A stretch of 52,325 nt of DNA from CAG-791 sp963658405. GTDB taxonomy: Bacteria > Bacillota > Clostridia > Lachnospirales > Lachnospiraceae. Shown here in pieces: positions 26,717 to 34,789 of the stretch. The DNA lies in the NCBI GenBank assembly GCA_963658405.1, contig CAVKQI010000006.1:1-52325 (forward strand). The letters run 5' to 3'. The notes under the pieces are model-generated. The model had not been told where the DNA came from. It saw nothing but the letters and a program-made list of their open reading frames with translations, and made no database searches. The translations under genes and the position numbers were made by a program. Within the stretch, counting starts at the first letter, position 1, and every line of letters starts with the position of its first letter.

Positions 26717-28213
26717 ATGAAAAAGAGATGGAAAAAACTGACAGCACTGATGATGGCGGCCATTACGGCAGCTTCACTGGCAGGATGCGGCGGGGCAAGC
26801 TCCTCGGGCGGAGAAAGCACGACCACGGATACCACGGCCAAGAGCGGTGAAGTCAAGGAAGTGAATATCCTGATGGGCGATATCTACAGCATGACCGGCA
26901 CCAAGGAAGTGGAAGATGCCATCAACGATATTATCGAGGATAAATACGGCATGCACTTCAACATCCAGTGGGTGCAGTACGGCAATCTGCAGCAGCAGAC
27001 GAACCTGGCGCTGACCAGCGATGAGGTGGATATTTTCCAGGGATTTGGATTGCTCTCTTACATCAATAACGGACAGATCGTAGATCTGACGGATTACCTG
27101 GCTAATACCGACAATGAAAAAATGAAGAATCTTTTCTCCGAGAATCTGAAGACAGGATGCAGCTTTAACGGACGGCTCTATGGCCTTCCCAAGGTAGTGG
27201 ACTACGGTCATTATTACGGACTTTCCATCAATGAGGACATTGCGGCAGAGTACGGGGCAAAGAATGATGACAGATGGACATTGGAGGACTGTGATGCCTT
27301 CTTTGCCTGGGCAGCAGAGAATCACCCGGAGATGAAGCCGTTAGCTCCGAACAATACACAGATCATCGGTATCAACGGCTTTAGCTGGGACCGGGGCGGT
27401 GCTTATGAATACGGCGGTGTGCTGCCGAACTACGGCGCAGATTCCACGACCTTTGAATGCATCTGGGACAATGAGGATTTTATCAACTGTGCGAAGTGGT
27501 GCAGAAAGTGGTATGAGGCAGGTTATGTTACCGCAGATATCCTGAGCAATACCCAGGCTGCAGAGTCACTGGTGAGCGGCGGTCAGGCAGCCAGCTACTT
27601 TGACTGCTGGGGCGTGAACAACAAGCAGGGTATGATCCATACCGTAGTGGTGGAGCACTGGACGGATTCCGGGGCTGTGGCACAGAATATGTATATGATC
27701 AACGGTAATTCCAAAGACAAGGATGCTGCATGGAAGGCTATGGAGATCCTTTATACCGACGAAGAAGTGGGCAAGATCTTCTATAACGGCATTGAGGGAA
27801 GAGATTATATCCTGAATGACGACGGCACCCTCAGCTATCCCGACGGCAAGGATGCCACCACGGTTCCATACGGCGCATCCAACCTTTCCTGGCTGTTTCC
27901 CTGGGCTGCCAACGGCGGTATCGCTCAGGAGATCAATGGGGCGACCTTCTATGATGATACCGTTGCCTTCAATCAGACCGGTACCTTCTCCAAGGCCAAT
28001 GGTTTCGTGTTTGATTATTCCCAGATGACTGATTCCTATACGGCAGTGGCCAATGCTTATCAGAAATATTATTCCACCATTCTCTCCGGTGCGGTAGACG
28101 TGGACTCCACCCTGGAGCAGGCCAGAGAAGCCTACAAGGCAGCAGGCTATGAGGAACTGCAGGCAGAGAAGCAGAGACAGTTTGACGAGTTCCTGGCGGC
28201 GAAAGGGGAATAA
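26717..28213 (+). CDS. ABC transporter sugar-binding lipoprotein (second locus)
   Basis: The product is a 498-residue extracellular solute-binding protein. A lipoprotein signal ends at Cys24 in the SLAGC lipobox, and a Gly/Ser/Thr linker follows. The mature domain begins KEVNILMGDIYSMTGTKEVEDAINDIIEDKYGMHFNIQWV, typical of the larger clostridial sugar-binding proteins. The ATG follows AAAGGAGG, which begins right after the assembly gap. No permease or ATPase gene is next to it in the assembled sequence, which is unusual; permeases often precede such genes and could be lost in the gap. Regulation by the YesM/YesN pair upstream is likely from position. Confidence 0.85.
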   Translation: MKKRWKKLTALMMAAITAASLAGCGGASSSGGESTTTDTTAKSGEVKEVNILMGDIYSMTGTKEVEDAINDIIEDKYGMHFNIQWVQYGNLQQQTNLALTSDEVDIFQGFGLLSYINNGQIVDLTDYLANTDNEKMKNLFSENLKTGCSFNGRLYGLPKVVDYGHYYGLSINEDIAAEYGAKNDDRWTLEDCDAFFAWAAENHPEMKPLAPNNTQIIGINGFSWDRGGAYEYGGVLPNYGADSTTFECIWDNEDFINCAKWCRKWYEAGYVTADILSNTQAAESLVSGGQAASYFDCWGVNNKQGMIHTVVVEHWTDSGAVAQNMYMINGNSKDKDAAWKAMEILYTDEEVGKIFYNGIEGRDYILNDDGTLSYPDGKDATTVPYGASNLSWLFPWAANGGIAQEINGATFYDDTVAFNQTGTFSKANGFVFDYSQMTDSYTAVANAYQKYYSTILSGAVDVDSTLEQAREAYKAAGYEELQAEKQRQFDEFLAAKGE

Positions 28214-28223
28214 TGATCCTATC

Positions 28224-28276
28224 GGAGAATCCGCCTGCGCGAATTCTCCTCAGGGTGCCGCTGTAAACAGCGGCAC
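28224..28276 (+). repeat. Structured leader repeat (S1-S2) before the esterase gene
   Basis: The S1 hairpin GGAGAATCCGC...GCGAATTCTCC (28224-28249) is followed five bases later by the S2 hairpin GTGCCGCTG-TAAA-CAGCGGCAC (28255-28276). Then AGGAGG and ATG 28288 follow. The preceding TCCTATC is shared with the second fbp copy at 47805-47811. Confidence 0.75.
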
Positions 28277-28287
28277 AGGAGGTAATT

Positions 28288-29910
28288 ATGAGCGAACAAT
28301 ACGGAAAGCCGGTATTCGGCACTGTCACGGAAGGTTATCCTAAGGCGAAGACATGCAATGGCGTGGTAGTGGGAGAAAACAGAGAAGGCGTGGCGCTCTT
28401 TCGTGGGATCCCCTACGGCAGCCGGGTGGATAGAAACAGACGCTTCCAGGCGCCGAAGCCTGCAAAGAGCTGGAAGGGCGTCAAGGACTGCACGCGCAAT
28501 GCGCCCCTTAATATCCAGATCGGGGAAAGCGTGGTGGCCAGCAAAAATCTGCAGTTCTTTTACAGCGGCGGTCATCCGGAGCGCTTCGGGACAGAGCATG
28601 AACCCCAGAGCGAAAACTGCCTCTATCTGAACGTACTCACTCCGGGCATTGATGACAGAAAGCGGCCGGTGCTCTTTTACATCCACGGCGGCGGATATGC
28701 TACCAACTCCGGCACCATCGGTATGGGCGCAGACAGCCTTTGCCGGGAGCAGGACGTGGTGGTGGTGAGCCTTAACCACAGACTGCATTTCTGGGGGTAT
28801 CTCTATCTGGGAGATTTCTGTGACCGGTTCCGGGATTCCGGAAACGCCGGACAGCTGGATCTGATTCTGGCCCTTGCCTGGGTAAAAGAGAATATTGCGG
28901 CCTTTGGCGGCGATCCGGATAATGTGACCATTTACGGAGAATCCGGCGGCGGTGGAAAGATCAATCATCTGATCCATATGCCCGAGGCAAAGGGACTCTT
29001 TCAGAAGGCTGTTTCCATTTCCGGCTCTATGCCGGTAGGCATCCTGACCAAGGGGCAGGCGGCAGCCGATGCCGAGGTGTTCCTGCATAAGCTGGGCGTA
29101 AAGCCGCAGGAATGCGAAAAGCTGCTGGAGATGCCCAGTGCGCAGCTGATGGCAGCGGCGATGCCGGAGGGAGACATGTTCGGCCAGTCCCTGATGAGCG
29201 GCGAAAAGAAGGTGGACTTCATGTCCTTTGCTCCGGTGGCGGATGACATACATCTGCCGGCGCACTTTGCCACAGGCTATGAGGTGGACGACTGCTGCAG
29301 GGACATTCCCATGATCATCGGCGCCTCCGAGGACGAGATGGCCTGCTTTGTGGCAGAGACTTCCTTTGATATTCATGAGGATAATTTCCGGGAAAAGCTG
29401 CTGGAAAAGGGCCCCGCATTTGGCCTGCCCCTGACAGAGAAGAATGTAGATGGCTTTATGGAAGCTTTTGAAAGCGCCAACCGGAAAAAGGATACACCGG
29501 ATGCCACCTTCCTAAAAATGATCTCCCAGGCCTCCAGCCTTGGAAACGGCGCCTACAAACAGACATATCAGCGCGCGGCAGCGGGATGTGCACCGGCTTA
29601 TCTGTACTTAAACCGGATAGATGTGCCGCATGCCTATCTGATGAACAGACGCTATGCATGGCATACCTTCGATCTGCCTCTGCAGATGCGCATCGTACCT
29701 TACATAGAGCTGGAGCCCTTATCACGGACCATGTCCGGCATGCTGGCCGCCTTTATGCGCACCGGCAGCCCTTCTGCCTGCGGATACATATGGGAGCCTT
29801 TCACGGCAGAGAAAAAGGAGACCATGGTCTTTGATGACCAGATCTATATGGCCGAGGATCCCATGAAGATCGAGAGAGAGGCCATGGACGCAATTCTTGC
29901 GGATGCTTAA
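28288..29910 (+). CDS. Type-B carboxylesterase
   Basis: This is a serine hydrolase of the alpha/beta fold, 540 residues. It has the oxyanion-hole segment LFYIHGGGYATNSG, the SENCLYLNVLTP signature near residue 109 and the nucleophile elbow GESGGGG with Ser219. AWHTFDLPLQMR carries the likely catalytic histidine. There is no signal peptide. In this setting it could remove acyl groups (acetyl, feruloyl or similar) from imported plant glycans before the rhamnosidase acts. That role is inferred from neighbours. The strong AGGAGG site directly follows two hairpins of the leader repeat family. Confidence 0.88.
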   Translation: MSEQYGKPVFGTVTEGYPKAKTCNGVVVGENREGVALFRGIPYGSRVDRNRRFQAPKPAKSWKGVKDCTRNAPLNIQIGESVVASKNLQFFYSGGHPERFGTEHEPQSENCLYLNVLTPGIDDRKRPVLFYIHGGGYATNSGTIGMGADSLCREQDVVVVSLNHRLHFWGYLYLGDFCDRFRDSGNAGQLDLILALAWVKENIAAFGGDPDNVTIYGESGGGGKINHLIHMPEAKGLFQKAVSISGSMPVGILTKGQAAADAEVFLHKLGVKPQECEKLLEMPSAQLMAAAMPEGDMFGQSLMSGEKKVDFMSFAPVADDIHLPAHFATGYEVDDCCRDIPMIIGASEDEMACFVAETSFDIHEDNFREKLLEKGPAFGLPLTEKNVDGFMEAFESANRKKDTPDATFLKMISQASSLGNGAYKQTYQRAAAGCAPAYLYLNRIDVPHAYLMNRRYAWHTFDLPLQMRIVPYIELEPLSRTMSGMLAAFMRTGSPSACGYIWEPFTAEKKETMVFDDQIYMAEDPMKIEREAMDAILADA

Positions 29911-29992
29911 AAGCGCTGCATGGCAGCGGTACAAGAGGTAATCCTGCAGATGTATAAAAGTAATGCACAGTAACAGCATAAGAGACGTACGT

Positions 29993-30020
29993 AAAGGAAA
30001 TGCCTGACGGCATTTCCTTT
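29993..30020 (+). repeat. S4-type hairpin before the second GH78 gene
   Basis: AAAGGAAATGCC (29993-30004), loop TGAC, GGCATTTCCTTT (30009-30020): a perfect 12-bp stem nearly identical to the S4 hairpin at 47737-47772. Outer GACG/CGTC pairs extend it. There is no T-run. Confidence 0.65.
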
Positions 30021-30069
30021 GCGCGTCACAGGGCGAGAGATATCATTCCTGGAAATCAAAGAGGTAAGT

Positions 30070-32187
30070 ATGGGAAAATGGATTTGGAAATTCGGAGAAT
30101 TTGAAAAATATCACAGCATGCTGCTGCACGCAAGACGCCATAATTACGGCTATCCGGAACCCCCGGTGTGGAAGATCTATCCCGTGGAACCGGCCGTGCG
30201 CTTTACAAAGGAGGTGCACTGCCAGGGAGGGGATATTCTGATCCATGCGTTGGGAGATATTTCCGTGTCTCTATTTGGCGAGGGGGAAGGGTTTCTCTTT
30301 GGAGAATGCAAGCTCTGGGGAGAACGTGCCCTTACCCTGCCGGCCGGAGACTACAGGATCCAGGTGCGGGTCATGAATACGGAGAGCTTCCCGGCGATCC
30401 GCATAGACGGGGCTGTGGAGACAGATGAGACCTGGCTGGCGGATGACTGCACCGGATCGTGGACACCGGTGGGTACCTCGCCGTTATTTGATGAGATAAA
30501 AGTAACACTGCGGCCGGATGTCTTCCCTTTTTCCTATGAGGAAAAGATGCCGACGGCGGCGGAGCCGGTGACTATCGACAATGGCGAGCAGGGATATCTC
30601 TACGACTTTGGCAAAGAGATGTTCGGCAGGATCCACATAAGCGGTCTGCAAAAGGAAACGTCGGTGCGGGTGATCCTCGGAGAATCCAGGGAAGAGGCCA
30701 TGAGCGCCGCGTGGGGCTATACCCGGTTTCTGGATGCGCCGAAGGCAGGAGAGCTTCACTATCCCGCCTATGCCTTTCGCTATATTTTTGTGCAGGGAGA
30801 CAGGGCACAGGTGCGGGCGGAGGCGGAAATGCTGCCCCTTGTGCAGAGGGGAGAATTCCGCTGCGAGGAGAAGGTGATCAACGATGTATACCGCACGGCT
30901 GAGTATACCTTTCACTTAAATGCCAGAGAATTTTACTTAGACGGCATCAAGCGGGACCGCTGGGTATGGTCTGCCGATGCTTATCAGAGCTATTTCGTCA
31001 ATCACTATCTGTATCTGGATCAGGAAACGGAAAAGCGGACCATCACCTCTCTGGCACCGTCCCTGCCGGTGGTGCAGTATGCCAATACCATCATCGACTA
31101 CAGCTATTTCTGGCTGATCAGCCTGTGGGACTATTACGTTACCTATGGAGACCGCCATTTCCTTTTCCAGATCTATCCCCAGGCAAAGGCCGTGATGGAG
31201 TTCTGCCGGGAAAGACGCAGCGAGGACGGCTTTATCCGGGGCGGGCACAATGACTGGGTCTTCATCGACTGGGCGCCTATGGATAAGGAAGGCGCCGTGC
31301 TGGGAGAGCAGATCCTGCTGGCAAAGGCAATGGAATGCTTTGGCAAAGTGGAAGCCCTGGTCATGGAAGATACACAGAAGGGCAGAGCAGAAGAGGCTTC
31401 CAGACTTTCTGCGGCAAAAAAGCCGGAACACGGCCCGGATAACCGCCTGATGCAAGCGTGGCCAAAGGCTACGGGTATCGACTGGCAGCAGGAAGCAGAA
31501 CGTCTGCGGCAGCATATCCTGGAAAAATACTACGATACAGAAAAGGGCGTCTTTATCGACAGCTTCGAGACAGGCAGAAAAAATGTCACCAGACAGAATA
31601 ATCTGCTGGCCTACCTTTATCTGGATATCCCGGCCCAGATCCGGAAAAATATCTATGAAAGAGTGGTATGCGATCCGGAAGTAACGGCTATCACCACACC
31701 CTATTTTAAGTTTTATGAAAATCAGGTGATCTGTGAGGAAGGGGATGACAGGCGTCTGGAGGAGAGCCTGCGGGGCTACTACGGCAGCATGCTGGCTTTG
31801 GGTGCCACTACCCTGTATGAGCAGTATGATCCTGCCCAGAAAGGGGCAGAGCACTATGCCATGTACGGCAGACCCTTTGAAAAATCCCTCTGTCATGCCT
31901 GGAGCTGCAGCCCCATCTACCTGCTGGGCCGCTATCGCCTGGGCGTGCGCAATACCGGCGTAGCCTACGACAGTTTCGTGGTAGAGCCAAAGCTGGGAGA
32001 CCTGCAGTCCTTTGAAGGCACCGTGCCGCTGCCAAAGGGCGAGGTGCATGTCGGTATGGACAAGGAGAAGGTAATAGTGCTGGCCACCGCGCCCGGAGGG
32101 ACGCTGCGGATACAGGAAAGCGAGTACGAGCTTCCTGTGGGAAAGGAAGTTACCTATGTGTTTTCACAGGGAAGTGATTGCCGATAA
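30070..32187 (+). CDS. GH78-like alpha-L-rhamnosidase
   Basis: Start ATG 30070 is preceded by AAAGAGGTAAGT; upstream in-frame codons have no site. The product has 705 residues, shorter than the GH78 enzyme at 10484. It contains a carbohydrate-binding sandwich domain, the barrel motif REFYLDGIKRDRWVWSADAYQ (near residue 285-305) with its Asp/Arg acidic cluster, and CHAWSCSPIYLLGRYRLGV near the C-terminus. A short variable stretch occurs at about residues 432-468. There is no secretion signal, so a cytoplasmic role on imported oligosaccharides is expected. Other glycosidase specificities within the same barrel fold are possible. Confidence 0.82.
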   Translation: MGKWIWKFGEFEKYHSMLLHARRHNYGYPEPPVWKIYPVEPAVRFTKEVHCQGGDILIHALGDISVSLFGEGEGFLFGECKLWGERALTLPAGDYRIQVRVMNTESFPAIRIDGAVETDETWLADDCTGSWTPVGTSPLFDEIKVTLRPDVFPFSYEEKMPTAAEPVTIDNGEQGYLYDFGKEMFGRIHISGLQKETSVRVILGESREEAMSAAWGYTRFLDAPKAGELHYPAYAFRYIFVQGDRAQVRAEAEMLPLVQRGEFRCEEKVINDVYRTAEYTFHLNAREFYLDGIKRDRWVWSADAYQSYFVNHYLYLDQETEKRTITSLAPSLPVVQYANTIIDYSYFWLISLWDYYVTYGDRHFLFQIYPQAKAVMEFCRERRSEDGFIRGGHNDWVFIDWAPMDKEGAVLGEQILLAKAMECFGKVEALVMEDTQKGRAEEASRLSAAKKPEHGPDNRLMQAWPKATGIDWQQEAERLRQHILEKYYDTEKGVFIDSFETGRKNVTRQNNLLAYLYLDIPAQIRKNIYERVVCDPEVTAITTPYFKFYENQVICEEGDDRRLEESLRGYYGSMLALGATTLYEQYDPAQKGAEHYAMYGRPFEKSLCHAWSCSPIYLLGRYRLGVRNTGVAYDSFVVEPKLGDLQSFEGTVPLPKGEVHVGMDKEKVIVLATAPGGTLRIQESEYELPVGKEVTYVFSQGSDCR

Positions 32188-32269
32188 TATCTTTGCGCCG
32201 GCCCTTTGCCGACAGGCAGTCAATGCACGTTGAAATGTACCGGGGCTGAACAGATACAAAATCATCATA

Positions 32270-32310
32270 AAAAGCCGGACAGAATTTATCCTGATCCTGT
32301 CCGGCTTTTT
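32270..32310. terminator. Bidirectional terminator between GH78-like gene and azlD
   Basis: AAAAGCCGGACAG (32270-32282), a 14-base loop and CTGTCCGGCTTTTT (32297-32310). The flanking A-run lets it work on both strands for the convergent genes. Confidence 0.9.
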
Positions 32311-32376
32311 GTGCTGCGAAGCACTCAAAATATAATTTTCAGGGAACTGCCAGTTCGCCTTCGTATCAGCACCTGC

Positions 32377-32691
32377 TTAATGCAGAAACATCCCGCTGAC
32401 AAAAACCGTCACGCAGGCGCTGATGGCCACCACAAAGAGATCGCCGTTCAGCCAGGCCATCAGCACGCCGACGATCAGTGCCAGCAATCCGGAGGTGAAA
32501 TGGTCGGTGGCGGTGAGGATGGCGGGGAAGGTCATGACAGCCAGCGTCACATAGGGAACATAGTAAAAGAAGGAGCGCACATACCGGTTGGTAATGGGCT
32601 TCCTGAAAAAGACAAAGGGGATCATGCGCACCAGATAGATGGTGACGGACATAAGAAGCAATGCGCCGTAGACATAGGTGGATGAAAGCAT
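32377..32691 (-). CDS. azlD: AzlD family branched-chain amino acid export subunit
   Basis: This is a small membrane protein of 104 residues with about four hydrophobic segments, such as LLLMSVTIYLVRMIPFVFFRK. It is the partner of AzlC in a two-component exporter of leucine, isoleucine and analogues. ATG 32691 follows GGAGG eight bases upstream and comes 18 bases after the azlC stop, so the two genes form one operon. The short length and gene pair make the assignment secure. Confidence 0.9.
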   Translation of the reverse strand: MLSSTYVYGALLLMSVTIYLVRMIPFVFFRKPITNRYVRSFFYYVPYVTLAVMTFPAILTATDHFTSGLLALIVGVLMAWLNGDLFVVAISACVTVFVSGMFLH

Positions 32692-32709
32692 GTGTGTACC
32701 TCCAAAGAG

Positions 32710-33462
32710 TTAGTTTTCTTCGTCAACGGGATGGAGCACGGCAGCGACGCCGGCAATAAGGAGCGTCAGCAGAATGACCCTAAAGCCGGAGGAGATGTCC
32801 CTGACCACGGGCAGATAATTGCACAGGAGGCTGACAATCATGGAAAGCACTACCAGAAAGCCCACGAAGGGATTTTTCTTGGCAGGCGGGATGATGATGG
32901 CCAGGAACATGCCGTAGAGGGAGACGCTCATGGCGTTGGAGACGGCAGCGGGCAGGATATTGCCCACCAGGGCGCCCAGAAAAGTGCCGGATTCCCAGCC
33001 TAAGGCAGCCACGGTCATGATACCGTAGGTAAAGCAGGGATTGAGAAAGCCGAGCACGGAAGAGGACAGGCCGAAGATCTCGTCTGTCATGCAAAGGGGC
33101 AGGAGCAGGCGGTGATAGAAGGGCATGTCCGGGGAGAGCTTCTGGGACAGGGCGCAGCTCATCAGGAAATAACGAAGATTGATGACCACTGTGGTGGTGA
33201 TCATCTCGATGGCGCCGGCGCCGGCGGCGATGACCATGATGGCGGCAAACTCACCGGCGGAGGCATGCAGCCCCAGGGACATGAAAAAGGCCTGCAGCGC
33301 ATTCATGCCGATCTCCCTGGCGGCAATGCCGAGGGTAAAGGAAACGGCAAAATAGCCCATGCAGATGGGCATGCCGTCCCGAAGGCCCCGGCGGTACCAG
33401 GCACCGTTGGTGGTGGGATAGGAGGAGGCTGCAGACCTTTTATTTTTTTTGTCTTTATTCAT
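32710..33462 (-). CDS. azlC: AzlC family branched-chain amino acid exporter
   Basis: This is the larger membrane subunit, 250 residues. It shows the family sequence RGLRDGMPICMGYFAVSFTLGIAAREIGMNALQAFFMSLGLHASAGEFA near the N-terminus and five to six membrane segments. It exports branched-chain amino acids together with AzlD. The N-terminal 20 residues are basic and variable. ATG 33462 has AAGAAGGG as a modest ribosome site. The unit ends at the bidirectional terminator 32270-32310; transcription from the tRNA-Thr upstream is stopped at 33505-33541. Confidence 0.92.
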   Translation of the reverse strand: MNKDKKNKRSAASSYPTTNGAWYRRGLRDGMPICMGYFAVSFTLGIAAREIGMNALQAFFMSLGLHASAGEFAAIMVIAAGAGAIEMITTTVVINLRYFLMSCALSQKLSPDMPFYHRLLLPLCMTDEIFGLSSSVLGFLNPCFTYGIMTVAALGWESGTFLGALVGNILPAAVSNAMSVSLYGMFLAIIIPPAKKNPFVGFLVVLSMIVSLLCNYLPVVRDISSGFRVILLTLLIAGVAAVLHPVDEEN

Positions 33463-33504
33463 GGAAATAGGACCCTTCTTTCCGATCTGTTAAAAGAAAG
33501 CAAT

Positions 33505-33541
33505 AAAAAAGGTAATCCGGCTCATCACCTGATTACCTTTT
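33505..33541 (-). terminator. Terminator of the tRNA-Thr gene
   Basis: On the minus strand AAAGGTAATC, a 13-base loop, GATTACC and TTTTTT directly follow the tRNA. Confidence 0.88.
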
Positions 33542-33544
33542 ACG

Positions 33545-33617
33545 AGCTGATGACGGGAATCGGACCCGTGACCTCCGCACTACCAATGCGACGCACTACC
33601 GACTGTGCTACATCAGC
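33545..33617 (-). tRNA. tRNA-Thr(GGT)
   Basis: Read on the minus strand this is a complete 73-base cloverleaf. The acceptor stem GCTGATG pairs with CATCAGC and the discriminator is U. The D arm is GCAC...GTGC, the anticodon stem TCGCA/TGCGG with loop TTGGTAG gives anticodon GGT, and the T arm is ACGGG-TCCGATT-CCCGT. It decodes ACC and ACU threonine codons. CCA is not encoded and must be added by the CCA enzyme. It stands alone with its own promoter and terminator. Confidence 0.95.
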
Positions 33618-33652
33618 ATCTCTTTTCGGCTCGTGTCGAACCGACGAATGTT

Positions 33653-33681
33653 ATTCTAGCATGGAGATGATAGGGTGTCAA
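33653..33681 (-). promoter_or_regulatory. tRNA-Thr promoter
   Basis: Minus strand TTGACA (33676-33681), 17 bases, TAGAAT (33653-33658). The 36-base leader contains TCGGTTCG-ACA-CGAGCCGA, a small hairpin. Confidence 0.9.
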
Positions 33682-33808
33682 TGCTTTTTAAAAAGTTGTA
33701 ATACTAAAAATAATTAGCGTATTCGTCAGATAATTACATGCTGCCATATCAAAATCTCTGACGAGAACCGGCGCGTGCTTTAATAAATGCTATGAGCGAT
33801 GCTTCCGG

Positions 33809-34504
33809 TCATACTCTAGGCAAGGCTGCACTCTCTGCCTGCAGGACCATTTTCTCCTTGAGATAACACTGCACTTCCTGCAGATCCTGGCAGATCTGTA
33901 TCGCCAATGTCTCCATCTCCTCCGTAGGAGGCAGCATATCCGGCACCATAATGGGGCGCATGCCGGCGGCATGCGCAGCCCGGATGCCGTTGTAGGAATC
34001 CTCTATGACCCAGGTGTCGGCAGGCACAGCCTGCAGACGCTCGGCACACATAAGGAAGATATCCGGCGCGGGCTTGCTGCGCTTTAGGTTATCACCGTAG
34101 ACGGCAGTATCCAGAAAACGGTCCAGACCGCACATGGCAAGCTCTGCAGAAGCAGAGGCTTCGCTGGTGGAAGTAGCCAGACCGATGCGGTAGTTATTTT
34201 CCTGCAGCCATTGCATCAGCTCGAAGACACCGGCCTTGATGGGCATGCCGTTTTGCCGGAAGGATTCATGCATGAGTCTTGACTTTTCCTGCCGGATCTC
34301 CTCATAGGGGATGGGATGATCAAAGTGCCCGGTGATGATCTCCTTGCAGCGTACCGCATTGGTGCCGGTGCATTCTACCGAGAGGGCACCCAGGCCCGTA
34401 AAGCCAAACTTTTGTCCCGCCTTTTCCCAGGCAGGAATACTCATGCGCTCCGTATCAAAGAGAACGCCGTCCATGTCAAAGATGATGCTGCGTGTATTTT
34501 TCAT
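33809..34504 (-). CDS. HAD family phosphatase/phosphomutase, beta-phosphoglucomutase-like
   Basis: This is a haloacid dehalogenase-like hydrolase of 231 residues with a cap domain. It has motif I FDMDGVLFDTE (nucleophile Asp10 and Asp12), motif II in GLATSTS, motif III KRSKPAPD and motif IV VIEDSYNGIRAA. Start ATG 34504 is chosen because GGAATGGAG lies just upstream; the frame is open further out to 34552. The group includes sugar-phosphate phosphatases and beta-phosphoglucomutase; the exact substrate is unknown. It is preceded by a tandem pair of leader repeat modules that end at its ribosome site. Confidence 0.85.
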   Translation of the reverse strand: MKNTRSIIFDMDGVLFDTERMSIPAWEKAGQKFGFTGLGALSVECTGTNAVRCKEIITGHFDHPIPYEEIRQEKSRLMHESFRQNGMPIKAGVFELMQWLQENNYRIGLATSTSEASASAELAMCGLDRFLDTAVYGDNLKRSKPAPDIFLMCAERLQAVPADTWVIEDSYNGIRAAHAAGMRPIMVPDMLPPTEEMETLAIQICQDLQEVQCYLKEKMVLQAESAALPRV

Positions 34505-34517
34505 AGTAATCTCCATT

Positions 34518-34762
34518 CCGTAGGCGTCCTCGCCGGAGGAATCGCAAAGCAAATTTCAGATTTGCTTTTGCGCTCAAGGCTATTTGTGACGCCTGCGGCA
34601 CAAATAGCTGTGCGAAAAATACGCTATCAAGCGTATTTTTCACACTATCCTCACTTATCTATGCTGATCTTCATTCTGCGGCCGTCCGCGCCGAAGAAAT
34701 GCCAAACTAATTTTTTATTCGGTTTGCGTTCAGGGCTATTTGTGACGCCTGCGGTACAATAG
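34518..34762 (-). repeat. Tandem pair of structured leader repeats (S4-S3-S1-S2) before the HAD gene
   Basis: Minus-strand order, copy nearest the gene: S4 at 34641-34614 (12-bp perfect stem, loop TGAT); S3 at 34607-34580 (CTATTTGTG-CCGCAGGCGT-CACAAATAG); S1 at 34571-34544 (GCAAAAGCAAAT stem with one bulged A); S2 at about 34537-34518; then ATGGAG and the ATG at 34504. A second, more degraded copy has its S3 at 34762-34736 with the identical CCGCAGGCGT loop, about 156 bases upstream. The S3 loop is the same as in the fbp element although the stem is completely different. It fills the 285-base gap between yigZ and the HAD gene. Confidence 0.7.
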
Positions 34763-34789
34763 CTGTGCGAAAAGCAGCGAGCGTATTGT

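Noticed and set aside
28219..29376. 385-codon open frame opposite the esterase
   Set aside because: Antisense shadow; the plus strand has the full carboxylesterase motifs.
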